Made by a program: the position numbers and the translations under genes. DNA of 64,000 nt from Rugamonas fusca. GTDB taxonomy: Bacteria > Pseudomonadota > Gammaproteobacteria > Burkholderiales > Burkholderiaceae_D. The notes beneath the pieces were generated by a model. That model ran no database searches, was not told the DNA's origin, and saw nothing but the letters and a program-made list of their open reading frames with translations. Positions 24,788 to 35,489 of this stretch are shown here, piece after piece; within the stretch, counting starts at the first letter, position 1, and each line of letters starts with the position of its first letter. The stretch is taken from positions 62,001 through 126,000 of the forward strand of contig NZ_JACEZS010000016.1 of NCBI RefSeq assembly GCF_014042365.1. The letters are read 5' to 3'.

Positions 24788-26393
24788 CGCCGAGAATGGT
24801 CACCTCCACCTGCCGGCGCCCGTGGTGGAAAAGGCCAGCCGCTGGCTGCCCTCGCTGGTGTGGCTGGTGCCGCTGCTGGCCGCGCTGATTGGCGCCACGC
24901 TGGTGGTCAAGGCGATACTGGAGCAGGGCCCCACCGTGGTGGTCAGCTTCCGCACCGGCGACGGGCTGGAACCGGGCAAGACCAAGGTCAAATACAAGGA
25001 CGTCGACATCGGCCTGGTGCGCGCCATTTCGCTGTCGCCCGATCTGTCGAAAGTGCTGGTGACGATCGACATGAGCAAGGAAGCCAGACGTTTCACGGCC
25101 GAGGACACGCGCTTCTGGGTGGTGCGCCCGCGCGTGGGCGCGAGCGGCGTGTCGGGCCTGGGCACGCTGCTGTCGGGCGCCTACATTGGCGTGGACGCGG
25201 GCAAGTCGGCCGTCACCCGCAACGAATTCACGGGACTGGAACGGGTACCGCAGGTGACAGGCGACCAGAAGGGCCGCCAGTTCACGCTGCACGGCGAAAG
25301 CCTCGGCTCGATCGACGTCGGTTCACCCGTGTTCTACCGCCGCATCCAGGTCGGGCAGGTGATCGGCTTCGATCTGGACGACAAGGGGCGCGGCGTGAGC
25401 GTGACCGTGTTCGTCAACGCGCCCTATGACCGCTACGTGGGCGTCAACACGCGCTGGTGGCACGCCAGCGGCGTGGACGTGCGGCTGGACTCGAACGGCT
25501 TCAAGCTCAACACCCAGTCGCTGACGGCGCTGCTGGTGGGCGGGCTGGCGTTCGAGTCGATCAGCGGCCAGAAGCCGGAAGCGTCCGCGCCCACCGGCAC
25601 CAGCTTCCTGCTGGCGTCCGATCAGGCCAGCGCCATGCGCGAACCGGATGGCATGCCGATCACCACCGTGCTGTATTTCGACCAGTCGCTGCGCGGCCTG
25701 TCGCCGGGGGCGGCGGTGGACTTCCGCGGCATCGTGCTCGGTGAGGTGCGTTCCGTCGGCGTCGAATATGACCCGGCCAAGAAGAGCTTCCGCATGCCCG
25801 TCACGGTGGACATGTATCCCGAGCGGCTGGGCAAGCGCTTCCAGCAGGCGATGGCGGCCGACCCGGACCGCAACGCGGGCCAGGCCGTGCTCGAGCGCAT
25901 GGTCAGCCGTGGCCTGCGCGCCCAGCTGCGCACGGGGAACCTCCTGACCGGCCAGTTGTACGTGGCGCTGGACTTCTTCCCCAAAGCGCCCGACGTGAAG
26001 CTCGATGTGAGCCAGTACCCGATGGTGATGCCCACGGTGCCCAACAGCCTCGATGAATTGCAGACCCAGATCGCCAGCATCGCCCACAAGCTCGACCAGG
26101 TCCCGTTCGCGGAAATCGGCGCCAACCTGCGCGACACGCTCAAGAGCGCCGACACCCTGTTCAAGCAGGTCGACGCGCAGCTGATGCCGGAAATGAAGCA
26201 GACCCTGGGCGCGGCCCGCCAGACCTTCGGCACGGCCGAAGTGCTGCTGCAAAAGGACTCGCCGGTGCAGTCCGATCTGCGCGAAGCGTTGCAGCAGCTG
26301 ACGCAAACGCTGCAATCGCTGAACGCGCTGTCGGACTACCTGGAGCGCCATCCCGAGGCGCTCATACGCGGCAAACAAGGAGAACGAAAATGA
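24768..26393 (+). CDS. pqiB: MCE-domain lipid-transport protein PqiB
   Basis: The 541-residue protein has one N-terminal membrane helix (about residues 25-45) and three MCE (MlaD) domains starting near residues 50, 165 and 290, then a long C-terminal helical region (450-541), as in PqiB tubes that bridge the periplasm. GGAGAA precedes ATG 24768; two further in-frame ATGs lie 12 and 21 nt upstream. It overlaps pqiA by 20 nt and pqiC by 4 nt. Confidence 0.93.
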   Translation: MEETGPDAENGHLHLPAPVVEKASRWLPSLVWLVPLLAALIGATLVVKAILEQGPTVVVSFRTGDGLEPGKTKVKYKDVDIGLVRAISLSPDLSKVLVTIDMSKEARRFTAEDTRFWVVRPRVGASGVSGLGTLLSGAYIGVDAGKSAVTRNEFTGLERVPQVTGDQKGRQFTLHGESLGSIDVGSPVFYRRIQVGQVIGFDLDDKGRGVSVTVFVNAPYDRYVGVNTRWWHASGVDVRLDSNGFKLNTQSLTALLVGGLAFESISGQKPEASAPTGTSFLLASDQASAMREPDGMPITTVLYFDQSLRGLSPGAAVDFRGIVLGEVRSVGVEYDPAKKSFRMPVTVDMYPERLGKRFQQAMAADPDRNAGQAVLERMVSRGLRAQLRTGNLLTGQLYVALDFFPKAPDVKLDVSQYPMVMPTVPNSLDELQTQIASIAHKLDQVPFAEIGANLRDTLKSADTLFKQVDAQLMPEMKQTLGAARQTFGTAEVLLQKDSPVQSDLREALQQLTQTLQSLNALSDYLERHPEALIRGKQGERK

Positions 26394-27106
26394 CGTCCAC
26401 GTCCCCCGTACGCCGCTTCATGGCAGCGCCGCCATCTTGCGTGCGCAAGCGTGCCGCTCCGCTGGCGTCGCCGGTCGCGTTGACGATGGCGTTGACGGTG
26501 GCGCTGGCCGGCTGCACCAGCCCGCCGCCCGAACACTTTTACAGCTTGAGCAGCGCCTTGCCGGTCTTGCCGCTGGCGGCCACCGTACCCGCAAGCGGCG
26601 CCACTGCCGCCAACGCGACCGGCGCTGCCAGCACCGCCGCGCCCTACTTCATCGAAGTGCTGGCGCCAAGCGTGCCGCCGCAAGTGGCGCGCAGCCAGCT
26701 GGTGGTGACGTCCGGCGCCGGTCGCATCGACCTGCTGGAACAGGAACGCTGGGCCGCGCCACTGGGAGCGGAACTTGGGCAAGCCCTGTCGCTGGCATTG
26801 ACGGCGCGGCTGGGCGCGATCGACGTGTTCCGCACGCCCACGCCCGAACATGCGGCCATCTACCGCATCAGCACCAGCGTGCAGCGTTTCGAATCGGCGC
26901 CGGGCCAGTACGCGCTGCTGGACGTGGTGTGGAGCGTGCGCCTGGCCGGCAGCCCCAAGGTGCTGACCTGCCGCAGCGAACTGAAAGAGCAGGTCGCCCC
27001 TGGCTACGACGCGCTGGTGGCAGGCCACCGGCGCGCCGTCGGCCGGCTGGCCGATGCCATCGGCGCGGCCGTGCGGCGCCTGGCCAGCGGCGGCGCCGGC
27101 TGCTGA
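26390..27106 (+). CDS. pqiC: Outer-membrane lipoprotein PqiC
   Basis: This 238-residue lipoprotein has a long basic N-terminus and lipobox VALAGC (Cys42), followed by the PqiC/YmbA (ABC-type transport auxiliary) domain with EHFYSLSS after the lipobox and a Ser/Val-rich beta domain. PqiC anchors the PqiB channel at the outer membrane. Its ATG overlaps the pqiB stop (ATGA). A 37-bp palindrome follows the stop. Confidence 0.9.
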   Translation: MTSTSPVRRFMAAPPSCVRKRAAPLASPVALTMALTVALAGCTSPPPEHFYSLSSALPVLPLAATVPASGATAANATGAASTAAPYFIEVLAPSVPPQVARSQLVVTSGAGRIDLLEQERWAAPLGAELGQALSLALTARLGAIDVFRTPTPEHAAIYRISTSVQRFESAPGQYALLDVVWSVRLAGSPKVLTCRSELKEQVAPGYDALVAGHRRAVGRLADAIGAAVRRLASGGAGC

Positions 27107-27120
27107 AGATCGGGGAAAAT

Positions 27121-27197
27121 CGGGGACGGAAAATTGGGGACGGACCCCGATTTTCACCTAGTGAAAATCAGGGTCCGTCCCCAATTTTCCGTCCCCG
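27121..27197. repeat. Long near-perfect palindrome (dispersed palindrome, copy 2)
   Basis: Arms 27121-27157 and 27161-27197 pair over 37 bp with one mismatch. Each arm contains the GGGGACGG unit twice, as if two elements were nested. It lies between the convergent pqiC and LysR genes and could terminate both. Its outer sequence AAAATCGGGGACG (27117-27129) is shared with copies at 8358 and 56121. Confidence 0.85.
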
Positions 27198-27210
27198 GTT
27201 TGGTTCTTGA

Positions 27211-28125
27211 TTAATGCGGCAGCATGGCCGTCACCGCCATCAGCCGCTCGCGCAGCCATATGCTGGCCGGGTCGTTGTCGACGTTGGCGTGCCAGTACAG
27301 GTAGATGTCCAGCGACGGCATGGTCAGCGGGAAGGGCAGGATCTGGTTGTCGAACTGCTGGTTCACCACCTGCGCCAGCCGTTCCGGGATGGTCAGCGCC
27401 AGGTCCGTCTGGCTCACCACGCGGCAGGCCGAGAAGTAGTGCTGGCAGCGCAGACGTATCTTGCGCTGCAGCCCCATGCGGCTCAACTCGAAATCCTCCA
27501 GCCCCGGCCCGCGTCGGCGCGAGCTGGCCATGATGTGCTCCAGTTGCAAATAAGTGTCCATGTCCAGCATGCCGCCCTGCACCAGCGGATGCTCGCGCCG
27601 CACCAGCACCACCGTCTTGTCGCGCACCAGCCGGGAGTGGCGCACGTCCGGTGTCAGGGGCAGCAAAATGTCGATGGCCGCGTCCAGCGTGCCGGCCGCC
27701 AGTTCGCTCTCCAGTTCGCGCCGTCCCACCTGCAGCGCGTTCAAGCCCACCGACGGCGCGCTGTGCGCCAGCTCCGCCATCAGCGGCGGCAGCACGCTGG
27801 CCTCCAGCACGTCGCGCAGCGCCACCGAGAAGGTGCGCTCGCTGCTGGCCGGGTCGAAGCGCTCCACCCCGTTCAGCGTCACCTCGAAGCCGCGCAGCGC
27901 CTGCCGCACGGGATCGATGATGGTGCGCGCCAGCGGCGTGGGCACCATCACGTGGCCCTGGCGCTCGAACAGGGGATCGTCGAACAGCTGGCGCAGCCGG
28001 CCCAGCGCGTGGCTGATGGCGGGCTGGGTGAGGTTCATCTTCAGGCTGGCGCGCGTCAGGCTGCCTTCCGCATAGATGGCTTCGAACACGATGAACAGAT
28101 TGAGGTCGACACGCGATATATGCAT
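27211..28125 (-). CDS. LysR-family transcriptional regulator
   Basis: The 304-residue protein begins with the LysR helix-turn-helix (VDLNLFIVFEAIYAEGSLTR, then LTQPAISHALGRLR) and has a C-terminal effector domain of the NodD/LinR-like group. It is divergent from a histidine phosphatase-acyl-CoA dehydrogenase pair and probably regulates them. The palindrome at 28152-28166 in the gap fits a LysR site. Confidence 0.9.
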   Translation of the reverse strand: MHISRVDLNLFIVFEAIYAEGSLTRASLKMNLTQPAISHALGRLRQLFDDPLFERQGHVMVPTPLARTIIDPVRQALRGFEVTLNGVERFDPASSERTFSVALRDVLEASVLPPLMAELAHSAPSVGLNALQVGRRELESELAAGTLDAAIDILLPLTPDVRHSRLVRDKTVVLVRREHPLVQGGMLDMDTYLQLEHIMASSRRRGPGLEDFELSRMGLQRKIRLRCQHYFSACRVVSQTDLALTIPERLAQVVNQQFDNQILPFPLTMPSLDIYLYWHANVDNDPASIWLRERLMAVTAMLPH

Positions 28126-28151
28126 GATATTTATACAGGACGATTAATACT

Positions 28152-28166
28152 ATTCATTTGATGAAT
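28152..28166. promoter_or_regulatory. Candidate LysR box
   Basis: ATTCATTTGATGAAT is an inverted repeat (ATTCA-N5-TGAAT) with T-N11-A geometry, lying in the gap between the divergent LysR gene and the histidine phosphatase gene. Confidence 0.45.
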
Positions 28167-28218
28167 TATAGGCGCGGCGGTAAGCTGTGTCTTCATCTGC
28201 AACGAACGAGTGAGCGAA

Positions 28219-28956
28219 ATGGGAACTATTTATCTGGTGCGCCACGGCCAGGCGTCATTCGGCAGCGCCAATTACGACCAGCTGTCCGAATTGGGATTCG
28301 AGCAGGTGCGCTTGCTGGGCCAATGGTTCGCCAACACGCGCCAGGGCTTCCACCGCGTCGTCATGGGGGGCATGCAGCGCCACCGCCAGAGCGCCGACAC
28401 CTGCCTGGCCGAGCTGCCCAAGGCCCTGCTGCACGACACGGAATGGCGCACCGACACGGACTTCGCGGAATTCGACCACCTCCAGGTGCTGCAACGCCAC
28501 TGCCCCGAATTCGGCGACACGGAAGCGTTCAAGCGTTTGCTGGCCCAGTCGCCGCAGCCGCAACTGGCGTTCCGCAACCTGTTTGAACAAGCCATGCAGC
28601 GCTGGATGAGCGGCGCGCATGAAGACGATTACGTGGAAAGCTGGCCCCAGTTCCGCCAGCGCTGCGTGGCTGCGCTCGAGCGCGTGGCGGCCCAGGCCGA
28701 CGCGGCCCAGGGCGCGGCCGGCGACAACGCGCCGTCGCAGGCCAGCATCGTGTTCACCTCGGGCGGCGTGATCGCGGCCCTGACCCAGCATCTGCTTGGC
28801 CTGCCTGACCAGCAGGTCGTCACGCTCAACTGGAGCCTGGCCAATGGCGCCGTCACGCGGCTGCGCCACACGCCGGGCCAGATCAGCCTGAGCTCCCTGA
28901 ACAACTACGCCCATCTGGAATGGCTGGGCGAAGCTGGCGCCATCACCTACATCTAA
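28219..28956 (+). CDS. Histidine phosphatase family protein
   Basis: The 245-residue protein begins GTIYLVRHGQAS, the RHG phosphatase motif with the phospho-His, and has a C-terminal SIVFTSGGVIAALTQH that supplies the second catalytic region. The position where the second catalytic His usually stands reads SGG, so activity may differ from phosphoglycerate mutases. Start may be ATG 28219 or GTG 28210. The acyl-CoA dehydrogenase follows after 16 nt, suggesting an operon. Confidence 0.85.
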   Translation: MGTIYLVRHGQASFGSANYDQLSELGFEQVRLLGQWFANTRQGFHRVVMGGMQRHRQSADTCLAELPKALLHDTEWRTDTDFAEFDHLQVLQRHCPEFGDTEAFKRLLAQSPQPQLAFRNLFEQAMQRWMSGAHEDDYVESWPQFRQRCVAALERVAAQADAAQGAAGDNAPSQASIVFTSGGVIAALTQHLLGLPDQQVVTLNWSLANGAVTRLRHTPGQISLSSLNNYAHLEWLGEAGAITYI

Positions 28957-28972
28957 CCAGGAACCCAATCCC

Positions 28973-30202
<1,230 letters not shown>

Positions 30203-30440
30203 GGCCCAGCGGCGGCGCGGGCCAGGCGCCGCGCCGCGAGGCCGGCTGGGGGCCCGCGGATCCCCGCCAGCCGGAATTTTTTTCGTAAGTTACGGAAATG
30301 TCTATTGTTTGACGGAAAATCGAACGCACCTGTCAGTGACGGACATGACGGAATTGCTGCCTGGGCGTTGACGCGACTGGTGTATGCTTCCAGCATGATT
30401 TCATAACGATAGCCGCTAACGGCAAAACTGGGAGAACGAC

Positions 30441-30926
30441 ATGAACAAGTGGATGGTGGGAGTGCTGCTGGCTACGGCCTGGCAGCTGCCGGCGCTGGCG
30501 GTGGAGCGCAGCAACGCCGAGGACGCGGTGGCGCTGGTCAACAAGGCCATCGATTACCTGAAGAAGAACGGTCCCGAGAAGTCGATCGCCGAATTCAACA
30601 CGCTCACCAGCCCGTTCAACTCGACCAGCGACATCAACAAGAAGGGCGACCTGTATCTGTTCATGTTCAACGCCAAGCAAGTGACGGCCGGTCAACTGGT
30701 ACATGGCAAAAACCCCAAGATTGTGGGCAAGGACTTGTCCGAAATGCGCGACGCGGATGGCGTCTACCTGATCCGCGAAATCTTCAAGACCTGCAACAGC
30801 AAGGAAGGCAAGGGCTGGGTCAACTACAAGTGGCCCAACCCCGTCACCAACACGGTGGAAGCCAAGCAAAGCTATGTCGTCAAGGTGGACGACTTCTGCC
30901 TCGGCACCGGCATCTACAAGCCTTGA
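30441..30926 (+). CDS. Exported single Cache-domain protein
   Basis: The 161-residue product has a signal peptide (cleavage near residue 20, LPALA) and a single Cache_2-type ligand-binding domain with AVALVNKAIDYLKKNG, LYLFMFN and GWVNYKWPNP. There is no signalling domain, so it is a periplasmic small-molecule-binding protein of unknown ligand. GGGAGAACGAC precedes the ATG. The 238-nt gap upstream holds an A/T-rich stretch near 30275-30330 but no clear promoter. Confidence 0.85.
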   Translation: MNKWMVGVLLATAWQLPALAVERSNAEDAVALVNKAIDYLKKNGPEKSIAEFNTLTSPFNSTSDINKKGDLYLFMFNAKQVTAGQLVHGKNPKIVGKDLSEMRDADGVYLIREIFKTCNSKEGKGWVNYKWPNPVTNTVEAKQSYVVKVDDFCLGTGIYKP

Positions 30927-30931
30927 TAACG

Positions 30932-30987
30932 GCGGGGTCAGGTCCGGCATCGTGCCATTTTGGCCGATTGCCGGAACTGACCCCCGC
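30932..30987. repeat. Imperfect inverted repeat (GGGGTCAG type)
   Basis: Arms 30932-30949 and 30969-30987 pair with one mismatch and one bulged base, loop 19 nt. It starts 5 nt after the Cache gene stop and ends 12 nt before the end of the convergent cusA, so it may act as a two-way terminator. It shares position and style, not the exact core, with the other palindromes. Confidence 0.7.
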
Positions 30988-30999
30988 TGCTCCTGGTGG

Positions 31000-33900
31000 T
31001 TATGCGGCCGCCCGCCGCAGCCGCCATTCCTGCAGCAGCCGCCACGCGGCGGGAATCACGAACAGCGACAGCAGCGGCGCCGTCACCATGCCGCCCACCA
31101 TGGGCGCGGCGATGCGCTGCATCACCTCCGAGCCGGCCCCACTGCCGGACATGATGGGCAGCAGGCCGGCCAGGATCACGGCCACCGTCATGGCTTTGGG
31201 CCGCACCCGCTGCACGGCGCCTTCCCGGATCGCCTCCAGTATCAGTTCGCGTGACAGCGGCCGCCCCTGCGCCAGCCGCGCGTCGAGCGCGTTGCGCAGG
31301 TAGATCAGCATCACCACCCCGAACTCGGCCGCCAGCCCGGCCAGCGCGATGAAGCCCACGGCCGTGGCGACCGACACGGCATGCCCCAGCGCCCACACGA
31401 ACCAGAACCCGCCCACCAGCGCGAACGGCACGGTCAGCATCAGCAGGGCCGCCTCGCTCACGCGCCGGAACGCGAAGTACAGCAGCAGGAAGATCACCGC
31501 CAGCGTCAGCGGCACCACGGCGCGCAGCCTGGCCTCGGCCCGTTCCAGGTATTCGAACTGGCCGGACCAGCCGATGGCGTAACGTGCCGGCAGCGCCACC
31601 TCGCGCGCCACGCGCGCCTGCATGGTGCGCACGGCGCCGGCCAGGTCCACGCCGCGCACGTCCACATACACCCAGCCCGACAGGCGGGCGTTCTCGCTGC
31701 GGATCATGGGCGGGCCGTCGTTGAAGGCCAGCGTGGCCACGTCGCCCAGCAGGATCTGGGCGCCGCGCGGCGTGACCACGGGCAGCGCGCGCAGCGATTG
31801 CAGCGAGTCGCGGTAGTCCTGCGGATAGCGCACGTTGATGGGGAAGCGCTGGCGCCCGTCCACCACTTCGCCCACGTTCTCGCCGCCGATGGCCGTTGTC
31901 ACGACGGACTGTACGTCCGCCACGGCCAGCCCATAGCGCGCGGCGCGGGCCCGGTCCACCGTCACGTCGATGTAGCGCCCGCCGCGCAGCCGTTCGGCCA
32001 GCGCCGACGTCACGCCCGGCACCTGCCTGACGGCCGCCTCGATCTCGGTGGCGATGGCGTCGATCCGGTTCAGGTCCGGCCCAGTGACCTTGATGCCCAC
32101 CGGCGTCTTGATGCCCGTCGAGAGCATGTCGATGCGGTTGCGGATGGGCGGCACCCACACGTTCGACAGGCCGGGCACCTTGACCACGCGGTCCAGTTCC
32201 TCCACCAGCCTGGCCGGCGTCATGCCGGGCCGCCACTGGTCGCGTGGCTTGAACTGGATGGTGGTCTCGAACATCTCCATCGGCGCCGGGTCGGTGGCCG
32301 ATTCGGCGCGGCCGGCCTTGCCGAACACGGTGGCCACTTCCGGCACGGTCTTGATCAGCCGGTCCGTCTGCTGCAGCAGTTCGCCGGCCTTGGCCGCCGA
32401 CAGGCCGGGCAGGGCGGACGGCATGTACAGCAGGTCGCCCTCGTTCAGCGGCGGCAGGAACTCGCCGCCCAGGCGCGACAGGGGAATGGCCGTCAGCGCC
32501 AGCGCCGCCAGCGCCACGGCGATGGTGGCGCGCGGATGACTGAGGCTGGCGTCGAGCATCGGCCGGTACAGGCGCACCAGCAGGCGGTTGACGGGATTGG
32601 CCGCCTCGCTGGGGATGCGGCCCCGGATCAGATAGCCCATCAGCACCGGCACCAGCGTGATGGCCAGTCCGGCCGCCGCCGCCAGCGTGTAGGTCTTGGT
32701 GTAGGCCAGCGGCGCGAACAGCTTGCCTTCCTGCGCCTCCAGCCCGAACACGGGAATGAAGGACAGCGCCACGATCAGCAGCGAGAAGAACAGCGCCGGC
32801 CCCACCTCGATCGCCGCTTGCGTGATGAGCTCCCAGCGCCGGGCCGCGTTGATGGTCTCGCCCGGATGCGCGTGCTGCCACGCTTCCAGGTGCTTGTGGG
32901 CGTTCTCGATCAGCACCAGCGCCGCGTCAGTGGCCGCGCCCACGGCGATGGCGATGCCGCCCAGCGACATGATGTTGGCGTTCACGCCCTGGTAGCGCAT
33001 CACGATGAACGCCGTCAGCACGCCCAGCGGCAGCGCGATGATGGCCACGGCGGCGCTGCGCAGGTGGAACAGGAACAGCGCGCACACGATGGCGACCACG
33101 ATGAATTCCACCACCAGCTTGTCGCGCAGGTTGGCTACGGAAGCGGCGATCAGCTTCGAGCGGTCGTAGGTGGTCACCACTTCCACGCCAGCCGGCAGCG
33201 AGGCCTTGAGCGTCGCCAGTTTGGCCTTGACGGCGGTGATGGTATCGAGCGCGTTCTTCCCGGAGCGCATGACGACCACGCCGCCGGCCACTTCGCCTTC
33301 GCCGTTCAGTTCCGCGATCCCGCGCCGCATCTCCGGGCCCAGGCGCACGCTGGCCACGTCGCGCAGCAGCACGGGCGTGCCGCTGTCGCCGGCGTCGAGC
33401 ACGATGTTGCGAAAGTCTTCCAGCGAGCGCAGGTAGCCGTGCGAGCGCACCATGTACTCCGTCTCGGCCAGCTCCAGCACCGAGCCGCCCGATTCCTGGT
33501 TCGCCTTGCTGATGGCGTCCAGCACCTTGGCCTGTGACATGCCGAAGGCGCGCAGGCGGTCCGGGTCCAGCACGATCTGGTACTGGCGCACCATGCCGCC
33601 GATGCTGGCCACTTCGGCCACGTTGGGCACCGTCTTGAGTTCGAACTTGAGGAACCAGTCGTTCAGGGCGCGCAGCTGGCCCAGGTCGTGATGGCCGCCG
33701 CGGTCCACCAGCGCGTATTCGTAGACCCAGCCTACGCCCGTACCGTCCGGCCCCAGCTCGGCGCGCACGCCAGCGGGCAGGCGGCTTTGCACCTGGTTGA
33801 TGTACTCGGCCACGCGCGAACGGGCCCAGTACTGGTCGGTGGCGTCGTCGAACAGCACGTAGACGAAGGCGTCGCCGAAGAACGAGTAACCGCGCACGGT

Positions 33901-34140
33901 CCTGGCGCCGGGGACGGACAGCAGGGCCGTCGTCAGCGGATAGGTCACCTGGTCCTCCACCAGTTGCGGCGCCTGGCCCGGATACTGGGCCCGCACGATG
34001 ACCTGCGTGTCCGACAGGTCGGGCAGGGCGTCCAGCGACGTCTGGCGCAGCGACACCAGGCCCCACGCAGCCAGCAGCGCGGCGGCCAGCAGCACCCACA
34101 CGCGATGCGCGATGGCCTGCCGGATGACGCGGGCGATCAT
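31000..34140 (-). CDS. cusA: CusA/CzcA-type heavy-metal RND efflux pump
   Basis: The 1046-residue protein is a full-length HME-RND transporter: N-terminal membrane helix (HRVWVLLAAALLAAWG), the conserved DALPDLSDTQVIVR, two large periplasmic loops, and 12 membrane helices with the RND motif near residues 395-410 (GGIAIAVGAATDAALVLIENA). It exports Cu+/Ag+ or divalent cations by proton antiport. The accessory genes and HMBD domain of its adaptor favour the Cus group. It overlaps cusB by 4 nt. Confidence 0.93.
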   Translation of the reverse strand: MIARVIRQAIAHRVWVLLAAALLAAWGLVSLRQTSLDALPDLSDTQVIVRAQYPGQAPQLVEDQVTYPLTTALLSVPGARTVRGYSFFGDAFVYVLFDDATDQYWARSRVAEYINQVQSRLPAGVRAELGPDGTGVGWVYEYALVDRGGHHDLGQLRALNDWFLKFELKTVPNVAEVASIGGMVRQYQIVLDPDRLRAFGMSQAKVLDAISKANQESGGSVLELAETEYMVRSHGYLRSLEDFRNIVLDAGDSGTPVLLRDVASVRLGPEMRRGIAELNGEGEVAGGVVVMRSGKNALDTITAVKAKLATLKASLPAGVEVVTTYDRSKLIAASVANLRDKLVVEFIVVAIVCALFLFHLRSAAVAIIALPLGVLTAFIVMRYQGVNANIMSLGGIAIAVGAATDAALVLIENAHKHLEAWQHAHPGETINAARRWELITQAAIEVGPALFFSLLIVALSFIPVFGLEAQEGKLFAPLAYTKTYTLAAAAGLAITLVPVLMGYLIRGRIPSEAANPVNRLLVRLYRPMLDASLSHPRATIAVALAALALTAIPLSRLGGEFLPPLNEGDLLYMPSALPGLSAAKAGELLQQTDRLIKTVPEVATVFGKAGRAESATDPAPMEMFETTIQFKPRDQWRPGMTPARLVEELDRVVKVPGLSNVWVPPIRNRIDMLSTGIKTPVGIKVTGPDLNRIDAIATEIEAAVRQVPGVTSALAERLRGGRYIDVTVDRARAARYGLAVADVQSVVTTAIGGENVGEVVDGRQRFPINVRYPQDYRDSLQSLRALPVVTPRGAQILLGDVATLAFNDGPPMIRSENARLSGWVYVDVRGVDLAGAVRTMQARVAREVALPARYAIGWSGQFEYLERAEARLRAVVPLTLAVIFLLLYFAFRRVSEAALLMLTVPFALVGGFWFVWALGHAVSVATAVGFIALAGLAAEFGVVMLIYLRNALDARLAQGRPLSRELILEAIREGAVQRVRPKAMTVAVILAGLLPIMSGSGAGSEVMQRIAAPMVGGMVTAPLLSLFVIPAAWRLLQEWRLRRAAA

Positions 34141-35489
34141 TGCACGCCTCCCTTGGCCGGCGCGCTGTCCCCGAACTTGGGCAAGATTGCACGCAGGTTC
34201 GCTTCCGAGTCGATCAGGAACTGGCCCGAGGCCACCACCTGCTGGCCCGCTTCCAGGCCGCTGATGATTTCCGTGTCGTCGCCATACTCGCGGCCGGGGG
34301 TGACGGCGACCGGACGGATGCCGTGCTGTTCGTCGGCCACCAGCACCACGGCATGCTTGCCGGAGGTGATGATGGCTTCCGTTGGCACCAGCAGCCGGTG
34401 CGCGGCGCTGGCGCCTTCCAGCCGCACCTGCATCAGCATGCCGGGAACGAGGGCGCCGTCACGGTTGTCCAGTTCCAGGCGCGCCTGCACGGTGCGGCTG
34501 GCCGGATTCACGGACGGCAGCAGTTCGCGCACGCGGCCCGTGTAGCTGCGCTGCGGCATGCCGGCGAACGAGGCGTGGACCGTCATGCCGGTGCTCACAC
34601 CGGGTACCAGCGATTCGGGCACTTCCGCCAGCAGCCAGATTTTGTCAATGGCCGAAATCTTTGCGATCGTCATGCCGGGGCTGGCCATGGCGCTTTCGCG
34701 CGCGCCCAGTTCCGTGACGATGCCCGATACGGGCGCCGTCAGCGTGTAGCCCCGCTGCGCCTTGCCGCTGCGTTCCGCCTCGGCCACCAGCGCATCGGGA
34801 ATGGACAGGACGCGCATGCGCTGGCGCGCGGCGTCGGCCAGCGCCTCGTTGCCGCTGCGGCGCAGCTCCAGGTATTCCTCCTGCGGCGCCAGCCATTCGG
34901 GCACGAACAGCGTGGCGATGGGCTGGCCACGGCGCACGGCCTGCATGGGCGCGCGCGCGTGCAGGTGTTCGATGTAGCCCGTCACGCGGCTTTGCACCAC
35001 GGCCGTCGTGCTGTCGTTGAACTGGGTGGTGCCCACCAGGGATAAGGTGTCGCGCACCTCGGCGTGGCGCACGGTCGCGTAGCGTATGCCCAGGTTCTGG
35101 CGCAAGGCGGGGCTGATGCGCAGGCCGGCGCCATCGTCGTTACCTGCATCCCCGGTGGCGGCGGCGCCGGCACTTGTGCTTGCGCTGGCGTTTTCGTCCG
35201 CGAACACGGGAACCAGTTCCATGTCCATGAACGGGCTCTTGCCGGGTTTGTCGAAACGCTGGCCGGGGTTCATCGGATCGTGCCAGTACAGCACGCGGCG
35301 TCCGGTGGCCGGGTCGATCTTGTCGCCGCTGGAAGGGGCCGCCTTGGGCGCGGCGGTTTTTGGCGCCGGCGCCGGCGAGGCGTGCGCTCCCGCTGCGCCA
35401 GCGCGCGCGCCGAGCAGGTAGCCGCCGTAGGACAGGCCCGCCGCCGCCAGCGCCAGGATCAGGATGGTGGGTGTGGATGGCTTGTTCAT
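34137..35489 (-). CDS. cusB: RND periplasmic adaptor, CusB type
   Basis: The 450-residue membrane-fusion protein has an N-terminal helix (residues 6-28), an Ala/Pro linker, a heavy-metal-binding domain with YWHDPMNPGQRFDKPGKSPF and MDMELVP (about 70-100), then barrel-sandwich, hairpin and beta-barrel domains. It links the CusA pump to the outer-membrane channel and may hand metal to it. It overlaps both flanking cus genes by 4 nt. Confidence 0.93.
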   Translation of the reverse strand: MNKPSTPTILILALAAAGLSYGGYLLGARAGAAGAHASPAPAPKTAAPKAAPSSGDKIDPATGRRVLYWHDPMNPGQRFDKPGKSPFMDMELVPVFADENASASTSAGAAATGDAGNDDGAGLRISPALRQNLGIRYATVRHAEVRDTLSLVGTTQFNDSTTAVVQSRVTGYIEHLHARAPMQAVRRGQPIATLFVPEWLAPQEEYLELRRSGNEALADAARQRMRVLSIPDALVAEAERSGKAQRGYTLTAPVSGIVTELGARESAMASPGMTIAKISAIDKIWLLAEVPESLVPGVSTGMTVHASFAGMPQRSYTGRVRELLPSVNPASRTVQARLELDNRDGALVPGMLMQVRLEGASAAHRLLVPTEAIITSGKHAVVLVADEQHGIRPVAVTPGREYGDDTEIISGLEAGQQVVASGQFLIDSEANLRAILPKFGDSAPAKGGVQ

